DNA of 64,000 nt from a virus: IMG/VR virus record IMGVR_UViG_3300008262_000007, positions 1-64,000 of that record; one strand, 5' to 3'. How positions within the stretch are numbered: the stretch's first letter is position 1; the number at the start of each line of letters is the position of its first letter. A program made the position numbers and the translations under genes. The notes beneath the pieces are model-generated. The model had not been told where the DNA came from. It made no database searches and worked only from the letters and a program-made list of their open reading frames with translations. Of the stretch, positions 16,580 through 25,347 are shown in pieces.

Positions 16580-17224
16580 TTAAAACGTATATTCAAAATT
16601 TTTAAAATCTTCTTGAAAAAAATCGTACACAAAATCTTTAGTTTTTTGACTTTTGTAATAGTGTCGATAATCGTCCATCCTAGTAATGTTTATTTCTGGA
16701 AAATCTAATCTAGTATAAAACCAATCTTCCATTATTTTAAAATCGTTTTCTAATGTTTCGTATTTAAAGATTGTAGTTACATATTTTGTATACTCAGTAA
16801 GACTGTTGTCTACTACCCAAAATTTTCTATGATCTTCAATACACTCTAATAGCCATTGCTCAAACGTTAATGACGTAAAATAATCCTGGGCTCTAACTGC
16901 TTCAATTCTTTGTTTTTCCCATTGCAAAATTTCTTGGTCAGTAATTAACTCAATTCTTTTTTGATCAACTTGTCTAAGAGCGTTAGCTTGATAATAAGAA
17001 AATGTACTTACTACACGATCGTAAGGATTTCTAATTATTGTAAATGTTTCGCCAAGCGGTATGTTTTGAGAAATTAAATCTGAGGCACTTGCATGCATAT
17101 TAAACAATACTGTTTGCTTATCGTGATGACGTATCCATTGGGTAAGACTTTGGCCTGCTGTCTTTGGTATATGTATGAATGTTTTTAGCGTATTATTTTT
17201 ATCTCGAAACTGACAAGTTGACAT
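16580..17224 (-). CDS. Sulfotransferase family protein
   Basis: The 214-residue protein has both PAPS-binding signatures of the Golgi/heparan-type sulfotransferase fold. The 5'-phosphosulfate loop is FIHIPKTAGQSL (about 16-27). The 3'-phosphate segment is IIRNPYDRVVS (about 63-73). It would transfer sulfate from PAPS to a hydroxyl, commonly on a sugar. No signal peptide is seen. Its ATG overlaps the gp4 stop (TAATG), so it is translated with the head-completion gene. It is an accessory gene inserted in a packaging/head cluster and may modify a surface glycan or virion component. Confidence 0.8.
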   Translation of the reverse strand: MSTCQFRDKNNTLKTFIHIPKTAGQSLTQWIRHHDKQTVLFNMHASASDLISQNIPLGETFTIIRNPYDRVVSTFSYYQANALRQVDQKRIELITDQEILQWEKQRIEAVRAQDYFTSLTFEQWLLECIEDHRKFWVVDNSLTEYTKYVTTIFKYETLENDFKIMEDWFYTRLDFPEINITRMDDYRHYYKSQKTKDFVYDFFQEDFKNFEYTF

Positions 17225-17661
17225 TATTTTTTTCTACCTTGATGAAACATATCTCCCTCGTTTATAATTCTAAACTTAATGCCCTGTTGTTTACACCAAG
17301 CATATGCCGCTTCCCATTTAGCCTGATTAACTACCCATGCTGCTTGATTATGTCGACTTTTGCCAACCTTTTCTATTAGAGTTTGATTAGCTGGTTTAAC
17401 TTCTATAAGTTCAACAAATTGTTTTCCTGATCTATCTCCATACGAAATAAAAAAATCAGGTACATATATTGTGTATTTTCCAGTTAAAGGGTTTCGATAA
17501 GGAATCTGTACAGCTTCGCTGGCCCATTTTGTAATTGAAGGATGCTCGTCGCACATTTTCATAAAAGCAAATTCCCAACTGCTTCTGTAAGTTGGGGTTC
17601 GCGTGCCTATATATTTTTCAGGGTTTTTTAGAGCAAATTTTCCCTGGGCAAACTTTGACAT
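17224..17661 (-). CDS. 4: Head completion protein gp4, nuclease fold
   Basis: The 145-residue protein starts MSKFAQGKFALKNPEKYIG and has the conserved TYRSSWEFAFM segment. The residues E30, D69 (YVPDF) and E87-x-K89 (IEVK) fit a PD-(D/E)xK, TnsA-like nuclease core. T4 gp4 (also called 50/65) acts after packaging to prepare filled heads for tail joining. Length matches the family. It is followed with a 1-nt overlap by the sulfotransferase. Confidence 0.88.
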   Translation of the reverse strand: MSKFAQGKFALKNPEKYIGTRTPTYRSSWEFAFMKMCDEHPSITKWASEAVQIPYRNPLTGKYTIYVPDFFISYGDRSGKQFVELIEVKPANQTLIEKVGKSRHNQAAWVVNQAKWEAAYAWCKQQGIKFRIINEGDMFHQGRKK

Positions 17662-17662
17662 A

Positions 17663-18037
17663 TTATATTAAAATATTTCTACGTTCTGCTTTATCGGCAA
17701 CGATTTCGCGTTTAAAACCCAGTGTGCTGGTTCTTTTTCTATTATAGTTAAGTACTTCTGCTACTACTACACTTAGTTGTAGATCTTGAAGACCTTTAAG
17801 TGTTTCAATTAATCTAAAAACTTTAATATTATCTAATTTTGCTTGTTGTAGCAGAACTATTGCAACTGATGTTGCAGCACTGGTATCAAAATTTCGACTT
17901 TCAAAAAATGCAACTACAGTATCTAAATCGTTAGACGAAACATTAATTGGTTTTGTAAAGTATCTATCAAAATAAAGATTAACTTCTTTATCTGAACGTT
18001 TAGTTACTGGTTGAATTGGTAAATTTGAATTTGTCAT
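17663..18037 (-). CDS. Conserved phage protein between the gp48/54-like gene and gp4
   Basis: This 124-residue protein is predicted to be mostly helical. Conserved-looking segments are VVAFFESRNFD, VAIVLLQQAKLDNIKVF and a basic C-terminus. It has no enzymatic motif or membrane segment. Its start overlaps the preceding gene by 4 nt and it ends one base before gp4, so it is probably made with tail and head-completion proteins. I do not recognise its function. Confidence 0.65.
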   Translation of the reverse strand: MTNSNLPIQPVTKRSDKEVNLYFDRYFTKPINVSSNDLDTVVAFFESRNFDTSAATSVAIVLLQQAKLDNIKVFRLIETLKGLQDLQLSVVVAEVLNYNRKRTSTLGFKREIVADKAERRNILI

Positions 18038-19368
18038 TCTATTGCTTTGTCTTTATAAATTTGTTTACGAGCATCAGGTAATGTTTGCCACGACTGTATA
18101 TAATTATTAACGCCACCCACTGCACCGCTAGTTAAATAGTCTCTTTTATATAGCTGAATTGCTGCCGCTTCTAATGCTAATGGATTTTCTAAAAGTTCTT
18201 GTCTTGAAAACTGAGTAACTACAATAGCACCTGAGGCTGTTGCTCCGGACCCTGTTGCATTAGTGCCAGTAGCCGGTGTAGATCCGCTGATTGACGAAGC
18301 TGTAGTAGTTTGATTACTGCCGCCTGATCCGTTATTTTTAGGGAATGATGAATTAGCAACACCGCTTACATCTATACCTGCAATATCGCCAATAGCATCT
18401 TTAACTATGTTGTATCCTTCTTGTCTTAAACCTTCAGATGTTAGACCTTCAAGGCTTCTTATAAACTGAAACGCTGCTAGGCCTGCTTCTAATGGACTTT
18501 GAAATGTTGACTTGCCGGAAATAAAATCATAAAGGTCTGCGCCTGCTCCAAAAAGTCCGTCAATGCCTAATTTTCCGCCCCCTAGTAACGATATTGGAGA
18601 AGGTTGTCGATCGTAATGAGTTGGGCCGCCGAAGCCTGTTGGACTACCGTCGGCTCCAGCCTTAACTAATCCTCTAGTGTAATGCACAGCTTCGTATGCA
18701 ACGCTTATAGAATTTTGCATAGTAGTGTTACCATCTGCGCTGTCCACGCTGTCGTGTGACCATGTTGTAATTATTGGATTAACAATAGTATATGTTGTGT
18801 AAGATTTTCTAGAAAGTTGACTTATTTCTATACTTTGAAAAAACGGTACTGAGATATCATTATCTAAACCATATTTGTATTGGTTAAATCCAGTGCCTCT
18901 GTAAGTATTATCGCCACTGCCTGCTTTATTATATGCGCCAGGAATTCTTCCGTAGCTTGCATCAGCAAAATAATATCTATAATATGCTTCTAGTAGTGCA
19001 GTAGTTACACCGTAGTTGTCGTCGTGAAACGCGATGTTAATAGGATCATAAGTTATAGAAGTATGTACGTTCTTTTTTCTATTATACTTGTTTTTAGTTT
19101 CAACATTAGCTGAAAATTTAGGTAAGTCTGCACTTTTAACTAACATGCCTATTTCTAAATTGTGTTTGTCTGCTAATTCAGGCAATATAGTTCTTACAAT
19201 TGGATCTAGCTTAAAATACACATGAAAAAGAAACTTTTGTTTAGGTGCAAATTTTAATTTGCCGTCAATAAACAGGCGACTTGCATGTTGCCAAGAGGCC
19301 ATATTTCCCTTGGGACCTAAAATCCCTGAAACTAAGTTGTCTAAAAATCCGTTAGATGTAGCTGGCAT
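18034..19368 (-). CDS. Baseplate-tail tube junction protein, gp48/gp54-like
   Basis: The 444-residue protein has a tube-fold N-terminal half resembling the gp19 tail-tube fold: FHVYFKLDP, LVKSADLPKFSANVETKNKY, then FHDDNYGVTTALLEAYYRYY and a strand-rich segment around IVNPIITTWSHD. The C-terminal part is Ser/Thr/Gly-rich (about 345-385) followed by a helical end. In T4, gp48 and gp54 form the first tube rings on the baseplate, so this is probably the tube initiator. I cannot separate gp48 from gp54. It follows gp19 after a terminator and has its own late motif. Confidence 0.65.
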   Translation of the reverse strand: MPATSNGFLDNLVSGILGPKGNMASWQHASRLFIDGKLKFAPKQKFLFHVYFKLDPIVRTILPELADKHNLEIGMLVKSADLPKFSANVETKNKYNRKKNVHTSITYDPINIAFHDDNYGVTTALLEAYYRYYFADASYGRIPGAYNKAGSGDNTYRGTGFNQYKYGLDNDISVPFFQSIEISQLSRKSYTTYTIVNPIITTWSHDSVDSADGNTTMQNSISVAYEAVHYTRGLVKAGADGSPTGFGGPTHYDRQPSPISLLGGGKLGIDGLFGAGADLYDFISGKSTFQSPLEAGLAAFQFIRSLEGLTSEGLRQEGYNIVKDAIGDIAGIDVSGVANSSFPKNNGSGGSNQTTTASSISGSTPATGTNATGSGATASGAIVVTQFSRQELLENPLALEAAAIQLYKRDYLTSGAVGGVNNYIQSWQTLPDARKQIYKDKAIE

Positions 19369-19373
19369 AATAA

Positions 19374-19379
19374 TATTTA
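19374..19379 (-). promoter_or_regulatory. Late-type motif 5 nt before the gp48/54-like gene
   Basis: Minus strand GATAAATAT has its TAAATA core 5 nt before the ATG at 19368, downstream of the gp19 terminator. There is no SD. Confidence 0.5.
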
Positions 19380-19406
19380 TCTATTGTAATTAAGTGATCG
19401 GATAAT

Positions 19407-19428
19407 AAAAAAGGAGCCGAAGCTCCTT
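19407..19428 (-). terminator. Intrinsic terminator downstream of tail tube gp19
   Basis: On the minus strand the stem AAGGAGC/GCTCCTT closes a TTCG loop (a stable C-UUCG-G tetraloop in RNA) and is followed by six U. It ends the gp18-gp19 transcript. Confidence 0.85.
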
Positions 19429-19453
19429 TTTGTAGTTAAAATCATAACTAGAT

Positions 19454-20080
19454 TTAAGTGCCGCCGCCGGTAATTAATGTACCTAAACCGCGTCCTACAG
19501 CAGTGCCAATACCAGTACCCTGCGGTGTTTGGATAGCATTGTCGTATTGTATTTCTAATGTAATTGTAACAGGTTCGTTGGTTGCATATGACAACGTATT
19601 GTAGTTAGCATTAGTAACAAAACAACCATACAACTCAAAAGTTTCTAGCACGTTTGGTGTGTTAGCACCGTTACCACCGTCTAGAATTTCAATACGTGTT
19701 GTAAACTTATAATCTTGACCGCTTGCCGCACTAGATTGTTCGTAAAAGTCAAATTGTTTCTGTAACTGTTCGCCAACAAGTTTTTGAACTGCGTTATTAA
19801 CATCTTCACGCAAGTTAAGTGTAATTGGCGCCCAAGTGTGTTTCCCAGCTAGATATGCTTTAGAGTTATATGCATGAATTTCCATTGGTTCAAATGAAAC
19901 CGTTGGTCTAGTAATATCTACAACCTGCTTTGTTAATTCAGTTGTCGGCGTTGATACACCAAAGTTTTCCAGTGACACCCTGAAGCGGTACTGGAGCTTG
20001 GGCATCAACAGACCCTGTGTGCTAGCGGAGTCTCCGCTAGCAAGTGGCACAGTAATTTTTGATAGTGTTGAAATTGCCAT
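19454..20080 (-). CDS. 19: Tail tube protein gp19
   Basis: The 208-residue protein fits gp19 of marine T4-like phages. It has an N-terminal strand LQYRFRVSLENFG, then ITRPTVSFEPMEIHAYNSKA and an IEILDGGN...FELYGCFVTNANY block, and it ends in a Gly-rich tail. It forms the inner tube through which DNA passes. The gene directly follows the sheath gene. It has a late motif 23 nt upstream, a clear SD (AGGAG) and a strong terminator behind it, in line with the large amount needed. Confidence 0.92.
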   Translation of the reverse strand: MAISTLSKITVPLASGDSASTQGLLMPKLQYRFRVSLENFGVSTPTTELTKQVVDITRPTVSFEPMEIHAYNSKAYLAGKHTWAPITLNLREDVNNAVQKLVGEQLQKQFDFYEQSSAASGQDYKFTTRIEILDGGNGANTPNVLETFELYGCFVTNANYNTLSYATNEPVTITLEIQYDNAIQTPQGTGIGTAVGRGLGTLITGGGT

Positions 20081-20103
20081 TTAACTTGCTCCTAATTCGT
20101 TAG

Positions 20104-20109
20104 TATTTA
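20104..20109 (-). promoter_or_regulatory. Late promoter of gp19
   Basis: Minus strand TGATAAATAC has its core 23 nt before the gp19 ATG, followed by an SD. This gives tube protein its own late promoter in addition to read-through from gp18. Confidence 0.55.
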
Positions 20110-20114
20110 TCATA

Positions 20115-23100
20115 TTATAGGCCCGCTATTTCTCCGGTATTCTTTAAGCGCAATGGAATGTAGATAAACTCAATTGCCTTAACTGGCTCAATTGCGACAT
20201 CAACATAAAGTTCATTGCGGTCAATTCTGTTTGGAGTATTATTAGATTCGTCACATACAACTAAGTAGTCGTAAATGGCTCTCTGACCAACTAGTTCAAG
20301 TAATAAGCTCTCAACTGCTCCTTTAATTTCGTCTCTTGTGATCTTATCGTTAGGTTCAAAAATGTATGGTTTAGCTAATAACGTTAATTGACTACGTAGG
20401 TATACTACTAAACGTGCTACGTTAATACGATCTAAAGCACTTGCATTTCTAGCGCGAGTTTTTTGACCAAAGTTTACCAAGCCAGCGCCAGCAATTGTAG
20501 TAATAGGATTAACAGCGTTAGTATACAGTGTATCGCGCTGTCCTTCGTTTAGAGTTACGCTTACAAATTCACCTTCACTGTTAATATAACCAGTTGAACT
20601 TGCATTAGTAATTCCGCCACGTCTTGTACCAGCTGGTGCAAACCATGGATTAGACACATTGTCGCTTAGTGCAATAGTGCGTAACATCATGTGACTTGGT
20701 GGTACAACAATATTATTACCAAAGTTATCGCTAGTAAAGCCCCATGGATAGAACACTGCAAGATATTCATCTCTTGTTGCTAAACCTTCGTCGTTGTCTT
20801 CAGCTACTTGTTTTACGTTAGTTGCCCATTCGTTTAATGTTGTAGCATTAGATTGTAATCTTGCAGGTGGATCACCTAATACAAATCCTGATAATCCACG
20901 ATCATAGTTAAGGCTAACTAATTCACCAATTAGCTCTGGATATCCAGGTGCTGAAAGTATGTTAAAGATTCTTGAATCGTCATCACGTATGTCATCGTTG
21001 TTATTGATAACAGCTTGCATAGCCTGTAATACAACTTTACGTTGTGCCTTGCGACCAAAGCTACCAGAACCATCATTTTGATTACCACTTTCTGTTACCC
21101 AACGATGTGGATAATAGTTTCTCATGTCAGCATCTGCTAAACGTGTATTTTTATCGCCTGTGTTAATGTAGTTGCGAACAAATTTCTTAACATTAAATCC
21201 TGAACGGCGTAGATTCCATAGCAACATACCTTTTGGATACAATGCAGGATCTGGACAATCTGGATCAATATAGGCACTGCCTAGTAAATCTACTATTTCT
21301 GCCTTTGCGCTTGATTCGCCAGTTAAACTGTAACGTGCATCAGCAAATAATACACCGTTTTCTGTTGTTTGATCAGCTGAATCTAGTAACTCCCAGCGAT
21401 CTGTTACTTCTCTATATTTGTAAACTGTAGGATAATTTTCTAAATCACTAGTATCAATCCATAAATCGCCAGTAACTAGATCAGTACCGTCGCTCTGTTT
21501 AGTTGGCTGTGTTGCACTTATAATAGGACCGCCAGGACTTGTTTTTGCAGTGTCTAATACATTATAGTAAGGACTTGCATCAATACCAGCTGCACCGGCA
21601 AACTGATATCCTACCCAAGTAGTTCCGTTGTGTACAAGAATGTCAACTTCATCGACAATAGAATTGTACCACAATGTACCATCTTCAGCTAATGTTGTAG
21701 GAGCATTTGATCCAGGTGTATAAGATAATGGTCTCCAGTTAGTTAGTCTATATTCTTGTGGACTAGTTGCGCCGTTAGTGCCAGACTCGTATACAACATT
21801 TGGTGTTCCGGTGTTAGCGTCAACAAATGGACTAATACCTAACTGTGTAAAAATTCCAGCATTAGTTGACTGTCCTTCTACTAGACGAATTTCGCCGCCA
21901 CGACTGTGTTTAATTAAAATTCTATTTGTACTGTCTACTTCAGCGGTTACAAATGGAACACCTGCTGAAGTAATAGCTTGCGCAACTGCATTAGCATCAG
22001 ATGGAGCATCTTCTATATTTGCGTTTGCAATTAAAATTGTTACAGGTGTTGAAAATGCTGAACTTCCAGGTTCTGTTGCAGAAATAGTTAGATTGTAGCC
22101 AGCACCAGCAGTGTCAGTTAATCCAGTAATGATTCCTGATCTAATAGTAGTAGCACCAACCGCGTGTCTTCTATAAATTTTAAATGTTGCTAAAGGATTT
22201 GTATCTCCTGCCACGTTACTTTGAATAAACAATGCACCAATTGAAAGATTCTGTCCACCACCAATTCTGTCAAGTTCAAATATTGCTTGTTCAGCAGTTG
22301 GATAAATTGGTGCTTCAATGCTTTCAAATAATCTTGTTTCAGTATTCCAAAGTTTCACTCTCCAGCGAGCACCTGCGTTTGGTTCAGTAGTCTTGATCCA
22401 TACAGAGCCTGTAGGACGTGGATTAGTGTCAGTTTCTTTAAAAGCAGGAACTTGTGTATGTTTTGCAATGTGCAATGATGGAGGATAAAAAGTCTTAGTT
22501 GATTGACTTTCAGTTAAAATCCCCATAGATACTAGAGCAGCTCCAGAACCGCCTTTAGATAGAACTACAGCGCCGGACAATGTTGAATCAGGACCTGATA
22601 CTGCGCCGTCACTGTAAATTACAAGTCTATTATCTTCTACACCAGCAGTAATGCCATTAATATTAAGATTATTAATTGTAGTAGCTAGCCCGGTCATAGT
22701 CATACCGCCAGTTACAGTAACGATACTGTCATTAATTAAGAATGTACCGCCTGACAGTGTTGGATTTGCTACAGTAGCTTTAACTGTTGGCCAACTAGTT
22801 CTCCATTCATCGCTACCAACTTCGACCCAGGTGCCGCTCTTATTTCTGTACCAGAATGTATTTAAGTTAGAAACAGCAACAACTGCATAATCACCAATTT
22901 GACCAATTGAACCTAGTGGAGCGCCAGGATTAGATAATGTGCCAGTAACTTGTACAACTTCTGTCAGTACCAAAGGAACCTTATTTGTAAAGCTCTGTCC
23001 ACCAGTTACAGTTATAGGATTGCTATTCCACTCTTGAATACCAAATTGAGATGTTTGTGTATCTAACCAATAAGTTCCAGCAGCAGGATCTGCTGACGGT

Positions 23101-23474
23101 ACTGAAGAACTTGGTCTTAGAAGATTTAAATCAATAGGAGCTCTAACTACCCAAGCTCTGTTGCTTACTCCTAAGAATGAATAAGCTGCTTGCAGACCGT
23201 ACTCATTTAGTTCACTACCGTGAATAGGATTATTATTAGAATCAATTTGAAACAACGGATCACCGAACGTGTCAGCTAAATCACGCTGTGAGGTTAGCAG
23301 GAATGGTTTACCTGCATTTTGTGCTAGTGTGCCCTGAGCTACGCCTGATCCTGAAGCGTTAGTTTTGTTCTCAGCACTAGCAACGAATATAACTGGGGTT
23401 GTACCTGGTTCAGCTGGAGTGTAGAAACTTTCGTCTACAACGCTAACCTGTACGCCTGGTGATGTTAAAGCCAT
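20115..23474 (-). CDS. 18: Tail sheath protein gp18, enlarged
   Basis: The 1119-residue protein starts MALTSPGVQVSVVDESFYTP, the strand that sheath subunits swap with neighbours. It ends with the conserved handshake domain (RINVARLVVYLRSQLTLLAK, then VDVAIEPVKAIEFIYIPL). T4 gp18 has 659 residues. The extra length lies in the middle, where several modules of the form G-x-x-W-x-x-T...W recur (for example GTYWLDTQ, GSVWIKTT, GTLWYNSI, GDLWIDTS), a motif also found in the fibre protein at 29680. These are probably surface-exposed. Late motif and SD lie upstream. Confidence 0.92.
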   Translation of the reverse strand: MALTSPGVQVSVVDESFYTPAEPGTTPVIFVASAENKTNASGSGVAQGTLAQNAGKPFLLTSQRDLADTFGDPLFQIDSNNNPIHGSELNEYGLQAAYSFLGVSNRAWVVRAPIDLNLLRPSSSVPSADPAAGTYWLDTQTSQFGIQEWNSNPITVTGGQSFTNKVPLVLTEVVQVTGTLSNPGAPLGSIGQIGDYAVVAVSNLNTFWYRNKSGTWVEVGSDEWRTSWPTVKATVANPTLSGGTFLINDSIVTVTGGMTMTGLATTINNLNINGITAGVEDNRLVIYSDGAVSGPDSTLSGAVVLSKGGSGAALVSMGILTESQSTKTFYPPSLHIAKHTQVPAFKETDTNPRPTGSVWIKTTEPNAGARWRVKLWNTETRLFESIEAPIYPTAEQAIFELDRIGGGQNLSIGALFIQSNVAGDTNPLATFKIYRRHAVGATTIRSGIITGLTDTAGAGYNLTISATEPGSSAFSTPVTILIANANIEDAPSDANAVAQAITSAGVPFVTAEVDSTNRILIKHSRGGEIRLVEGQSTNAGIFTQLGISPFVDANTGTPNVVYESGTNGATSPQEYRLTNWRPLSYTPGSNAPTTLAEDGTLWYNSIVDEVDILVHNGTTWVGYQFAGAAGIDASPYYNVLDTAKTSPGGPIISATQPTKQSDGTDLVTGDLWIDTSDLENYPTVYKYREVTDRWELLDSADQTTENGVLFADARYSLTGESSAKAEIVDLLGSAYIDPDCPDPALYPKGMLLWNLRRSGFNVKKFVRNYINTGDKNTRLADADMRNYYPHRWVTESGNQNDGSGSFGRKAQRKVVLQAMQAVINNNDDIRDDDSRIFNILSAPGYPELIGELVSLNYDRGLSGFVLGDPPARLQSNATTLNEWATNVKQVAEDNDEGLATRDEYLAVFYPWGFTSDNFGNNIVVPPSHMMLRTIALSDNVSNPWFAPAGTRRGGITNASSTGYINSEGEFVSVTLNEGQRDTLYTNAVNPITTIAGAGLVNFGQKTRARNASALDRINVARLVVYLRSQLTLLAKPYIFEPNDKITRDEIKGAVESLLLELVGQRAIYDYLVVCDESNNTPNRIDRNELYVDVAIEPVKAIEFIYIPLRLKNTGEIAGL

Positions 23475-23510
23475 TCTGTATCTCCTGTTGGAATTGGTTT
23501 TTCTTGTATA

Positions 23511-23516
23511 TATTTA
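23511..23516 (-). promoter_or_regulatory. Late promoter of tail sheath gp18
   Basis: Minus strand GGTAAATAT has its core 36 nt before the gp18 ATG, with an AGGAG SD in the leader. Confidence 0.55.
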
Positions 23517-23575
23517 CCATAAAAGGTACAAAACAGGCTTTATAACAGTTCAAAAAAGGGGTGAAAAAGGTGAGG

Positions 23576-23581
23576 TAAATA
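23576..23581 (+). promoter_or_regulatory. Late-type motif 4 nt before the HNH-like gene
   Basis: Plus strand GGTAAATACACTATG places the TAAATA core 4 nt before the ATG at 23586. An upstream AGGTGAGG lies within the motif rather than at SD spacing. Confidence 0.45.
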
Positions 23582-23585
23582 CACT

Positions 23586-23921
23586 ATGCGACCATTATGT
23601 CAATGCGGCCAACGACCCGCAGCAATAAATTATAAAAAAGAAGGTAAAACCTTCTATAGAAAGAAATGCGAGGTATGTTTACGCCACGGAGTAAACCACG
23701 GTGTACCAAAATGGAAACAGTCGGGCTATGAGAAAAAAAATTATTGTGAAAAATGCGGATTTAAAAGCAAGCACCTAGAACAGTTTAATGTTTTTCATGT
23801 AGACGGAAAGTTAGAAAACTGTCGTCCTAGCAATTTAAAAACAATATGTGCAAACTGTCAACGTGTGCTTCAAAAAGAAGGCGTTAAATGGAAGCAGGGC
23901 GACCTTCGACCAGACTTTTAG
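23586..23921 (+). CDS. HNH-like zinc-ribbon protein
   Basis: The 111-residue protein has two Cys pairs at the N-terminus (C5, C7, C28, C31). An HNH-type core follows: C54-xx-C57, FHVDG with H71 and D73, N83 and C88-xx-C91. This resembles small HNH endonucleases, although the first His of the catalytic motif is not obvious, so a DNA-binding role without cleavage is possible. It is encoded on the opposite strand between gp18 and gp1, and its 3' end overlaps the gp1 3' end by 38 nt. It may be a homing-type or packaging-associated nuclease. Confidence 0.6.
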   Translation: MRPLCQCGQRPAAINYKKEGKTFYRKKCEVCLRHGVNHGVPKWKQSGYEKKNYCEKCGFKSKHLEQFNVFHVDGKLENCRPSNLKTICANCQRVLQKEGVKWKQGDLRPDF

Positions 23922-24516
23922 TCCTAGCAAACAATTGCTCTATTGTTCCGTTGTTGTCTAATTCGTAATCAAATTCAGTTCCTACCCATGCAGTTTCGCT
24001 AGCATGTATTTTTAAATGTTTTAATTCTTGTGCAGCCAAATTATGCCCTTGATTAGCAGATACAGCTAGGTTATACCAAGCAGGTAACTCTCCTCTTTTA
24101 ACCAAAACAATTTTTCCGCCAGAGTCTTTGATACTTTTGATTTCGTTTGGGAACCGACAGTCGCTTATAACCACATTATCTTTGCTATTGCGCAGTTTGT
24201 TCTCTAACGATGCAATCCATATATCATCGTGAAAGCTTCTTCGACAAACTTCTGTGCCCCAATATTGCAGAACCCAGCGAGGAGTTAGTGTAGGTATTGC
24301 TAATCGTTCTGCCCACCACGGATCTACCTGTTCGCGCCACTCGCGAGCCTCTTTAGTTCGACCTTCAAGCATGGTACGATCCCAGCCAAACACTGCGGCG
24401 ACCGCATCCTTTAGAGTTGATGCAAAACTTTCTCTTCTAAATTCATGAAAATTAACTAGATAGTCTGCAACAGTATCTTTGCCCGACCCAATAAAACCGC
24501 AAATACCAATAATCAT
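23884..24516 (-). CDS. 1: Deoxynucleoside monophosphate kinase (T4 gp1-like)
   Basis: The 210-residue protein has a P-loop GFIGSGKDT (7-15). A lid/substrate region (LTPRWVLQYWGTEVCRR) and a distal VVISDCRFPNE strand match the T4 gene 1 kinase, which phosphorylates dNMPs for phage DNA synthesis. It has an AGG-type SD and a sigma70-like promoter instead of a late motif, which suits an early metabolic gene set among late structural genes. Its end overlaps the HNH-like gene on the other strand. Confidence 0.85.
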   Translation of the reverse strand: MIIGICGFIGSGKDTVADYLVNFHEFRRESFASTLKDAVAAVFGWDRTMLEGRTKEAREWREQVDPWWAERLAIPTLTPRWVLQYWGTEVCRRSFHDDIWIASLENKLRNSKDNVVISDCRFPNEIKSIKDSGGKIVLVKRGELPAWYNLAVSANQGHNLAAQELKHLKIHASETAWVGTEFDYELDNNGTIEQLFARTKSLVEGRPASI

Positions 24517-24536
24517 ATAGCCTCCGTAGATGCTAT

Positions 24537-24565
24537 ATGTTACTTTATTTTTACAGTAAAGTCAA
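24537..24565 (-). promoter_or_regulatory. Sigma70-like promoter for gp1
   Basis: On the minus strand TTGACT (24560-24565) is followed after 17 nt by TAACAT (24537-24542), about 20 nt before the gp1 ATG. The -10 box matches the consensus at four of six positions. Confidence 0.4.
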
Positions 24566-24572
24566 ATGATAA

Positions 24573-25331
24573 TTAACCAATTATAAAGCCGTAGCCGTTA
24601 CCACCTGATACTGCGGTTGCTACTTCTGTCTCTAATTTTTCCATTTCGGCTTGTGCTTCTGACTTGAGAGTGTCACCGTTGAGTTGACTGCCGCCCTGTG
24701 GTCCAGAAATAGTTGCAAATTTAGACCTTGCTTCACCTAGCATGTACTTGCAGGCTGCAAGCGTGTAGTCTTTAAGCCATTGTTTGGCCATATAGTCTTC
24801 GAGCAGTTGACTATCTGGACGATAATTGTGTACATACAACATTAGTGTTTCGTCTGCTCGTGGACGTTGTAAAATAACTAATTTTTTAGTCACTGCGTTC
24901 CATCTAAATTCAATAAAACTACCAAACATACGTCCTACTAGTTCTTGGTACTGACTAAAAAAATCATATGTGGCTAATCCGCCCATGTTCGATGAACTTA
25001 GCAGGTATGTATTTGTATAAGCTAAGTTAAATGGTTCAAAAATTGTGCCGCCATCGCCGCTGCCTGACCTACTGCCTACGCTTCTACGGAAAATTTGTCT
25101 AACTTCCATAACTTCGTTGGGTAGTGTGTACTCGTTCTGATCAATCACAGTATTCATAAAGATATAACTATCCTCAACTGAGCCATCACTACGTTGGCGA
25201 TAACGGGTGAGTGCTTTTGTCAGCCCTGTTTCGTAATGTACTGGGTCTAGTTCGACATCAACCATCCCACCGCCAAGCATAGCGTAGACATAGTCAAAAA
25301 CTTCTTGTTTTTGTGTTTTTAAATCAGCCAT
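24573..25331 (-). CDS. 13: Neck protein gp13
   Basis: The 252-residue protein starts MADLKTQKQEVFDYVYAMLG and contains DPVHYETGLTKALTRYRQRS and EVRQIFRRS, the pattern of gp13 in marine T4-like phages. It has a Gly/Ala-rich C-terminus. With gp14 it forms the connector between portal and tail. The ATG at 25331 is chosen over one 14 codons upstream, because the upstream one would start inside the shared promoter and an SD (GGAG) precedes 25331. It is divergent from gp14, unlike in T4. Confidence 0.85.
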   Translation of the reverse strand: MADLKTQKQEVFDYVYAMLGGGMVDVELDPVHYETGLTKALTRYRQRSDGSVEDSYIFMNTVIDQNEYTLPNEVMEVRQIFRRSVGSRSGSGDGGTIFEPFNLAYTNTYLLSSSNMGGLATYDFFSQYQELVGRMFGSFIEFRWNAVTKKLVILQRPRADETLMLYVHNYRPDSQLLEDYMAKQWLKDYTLAACKYMLGEARSKFATISGPQGGSQLNGDTLKSEAQAEMEKLETEVATAVSGGNGYGFIIG

Positions 25332-25347
25332 ATAGTTCTCCGTACAG

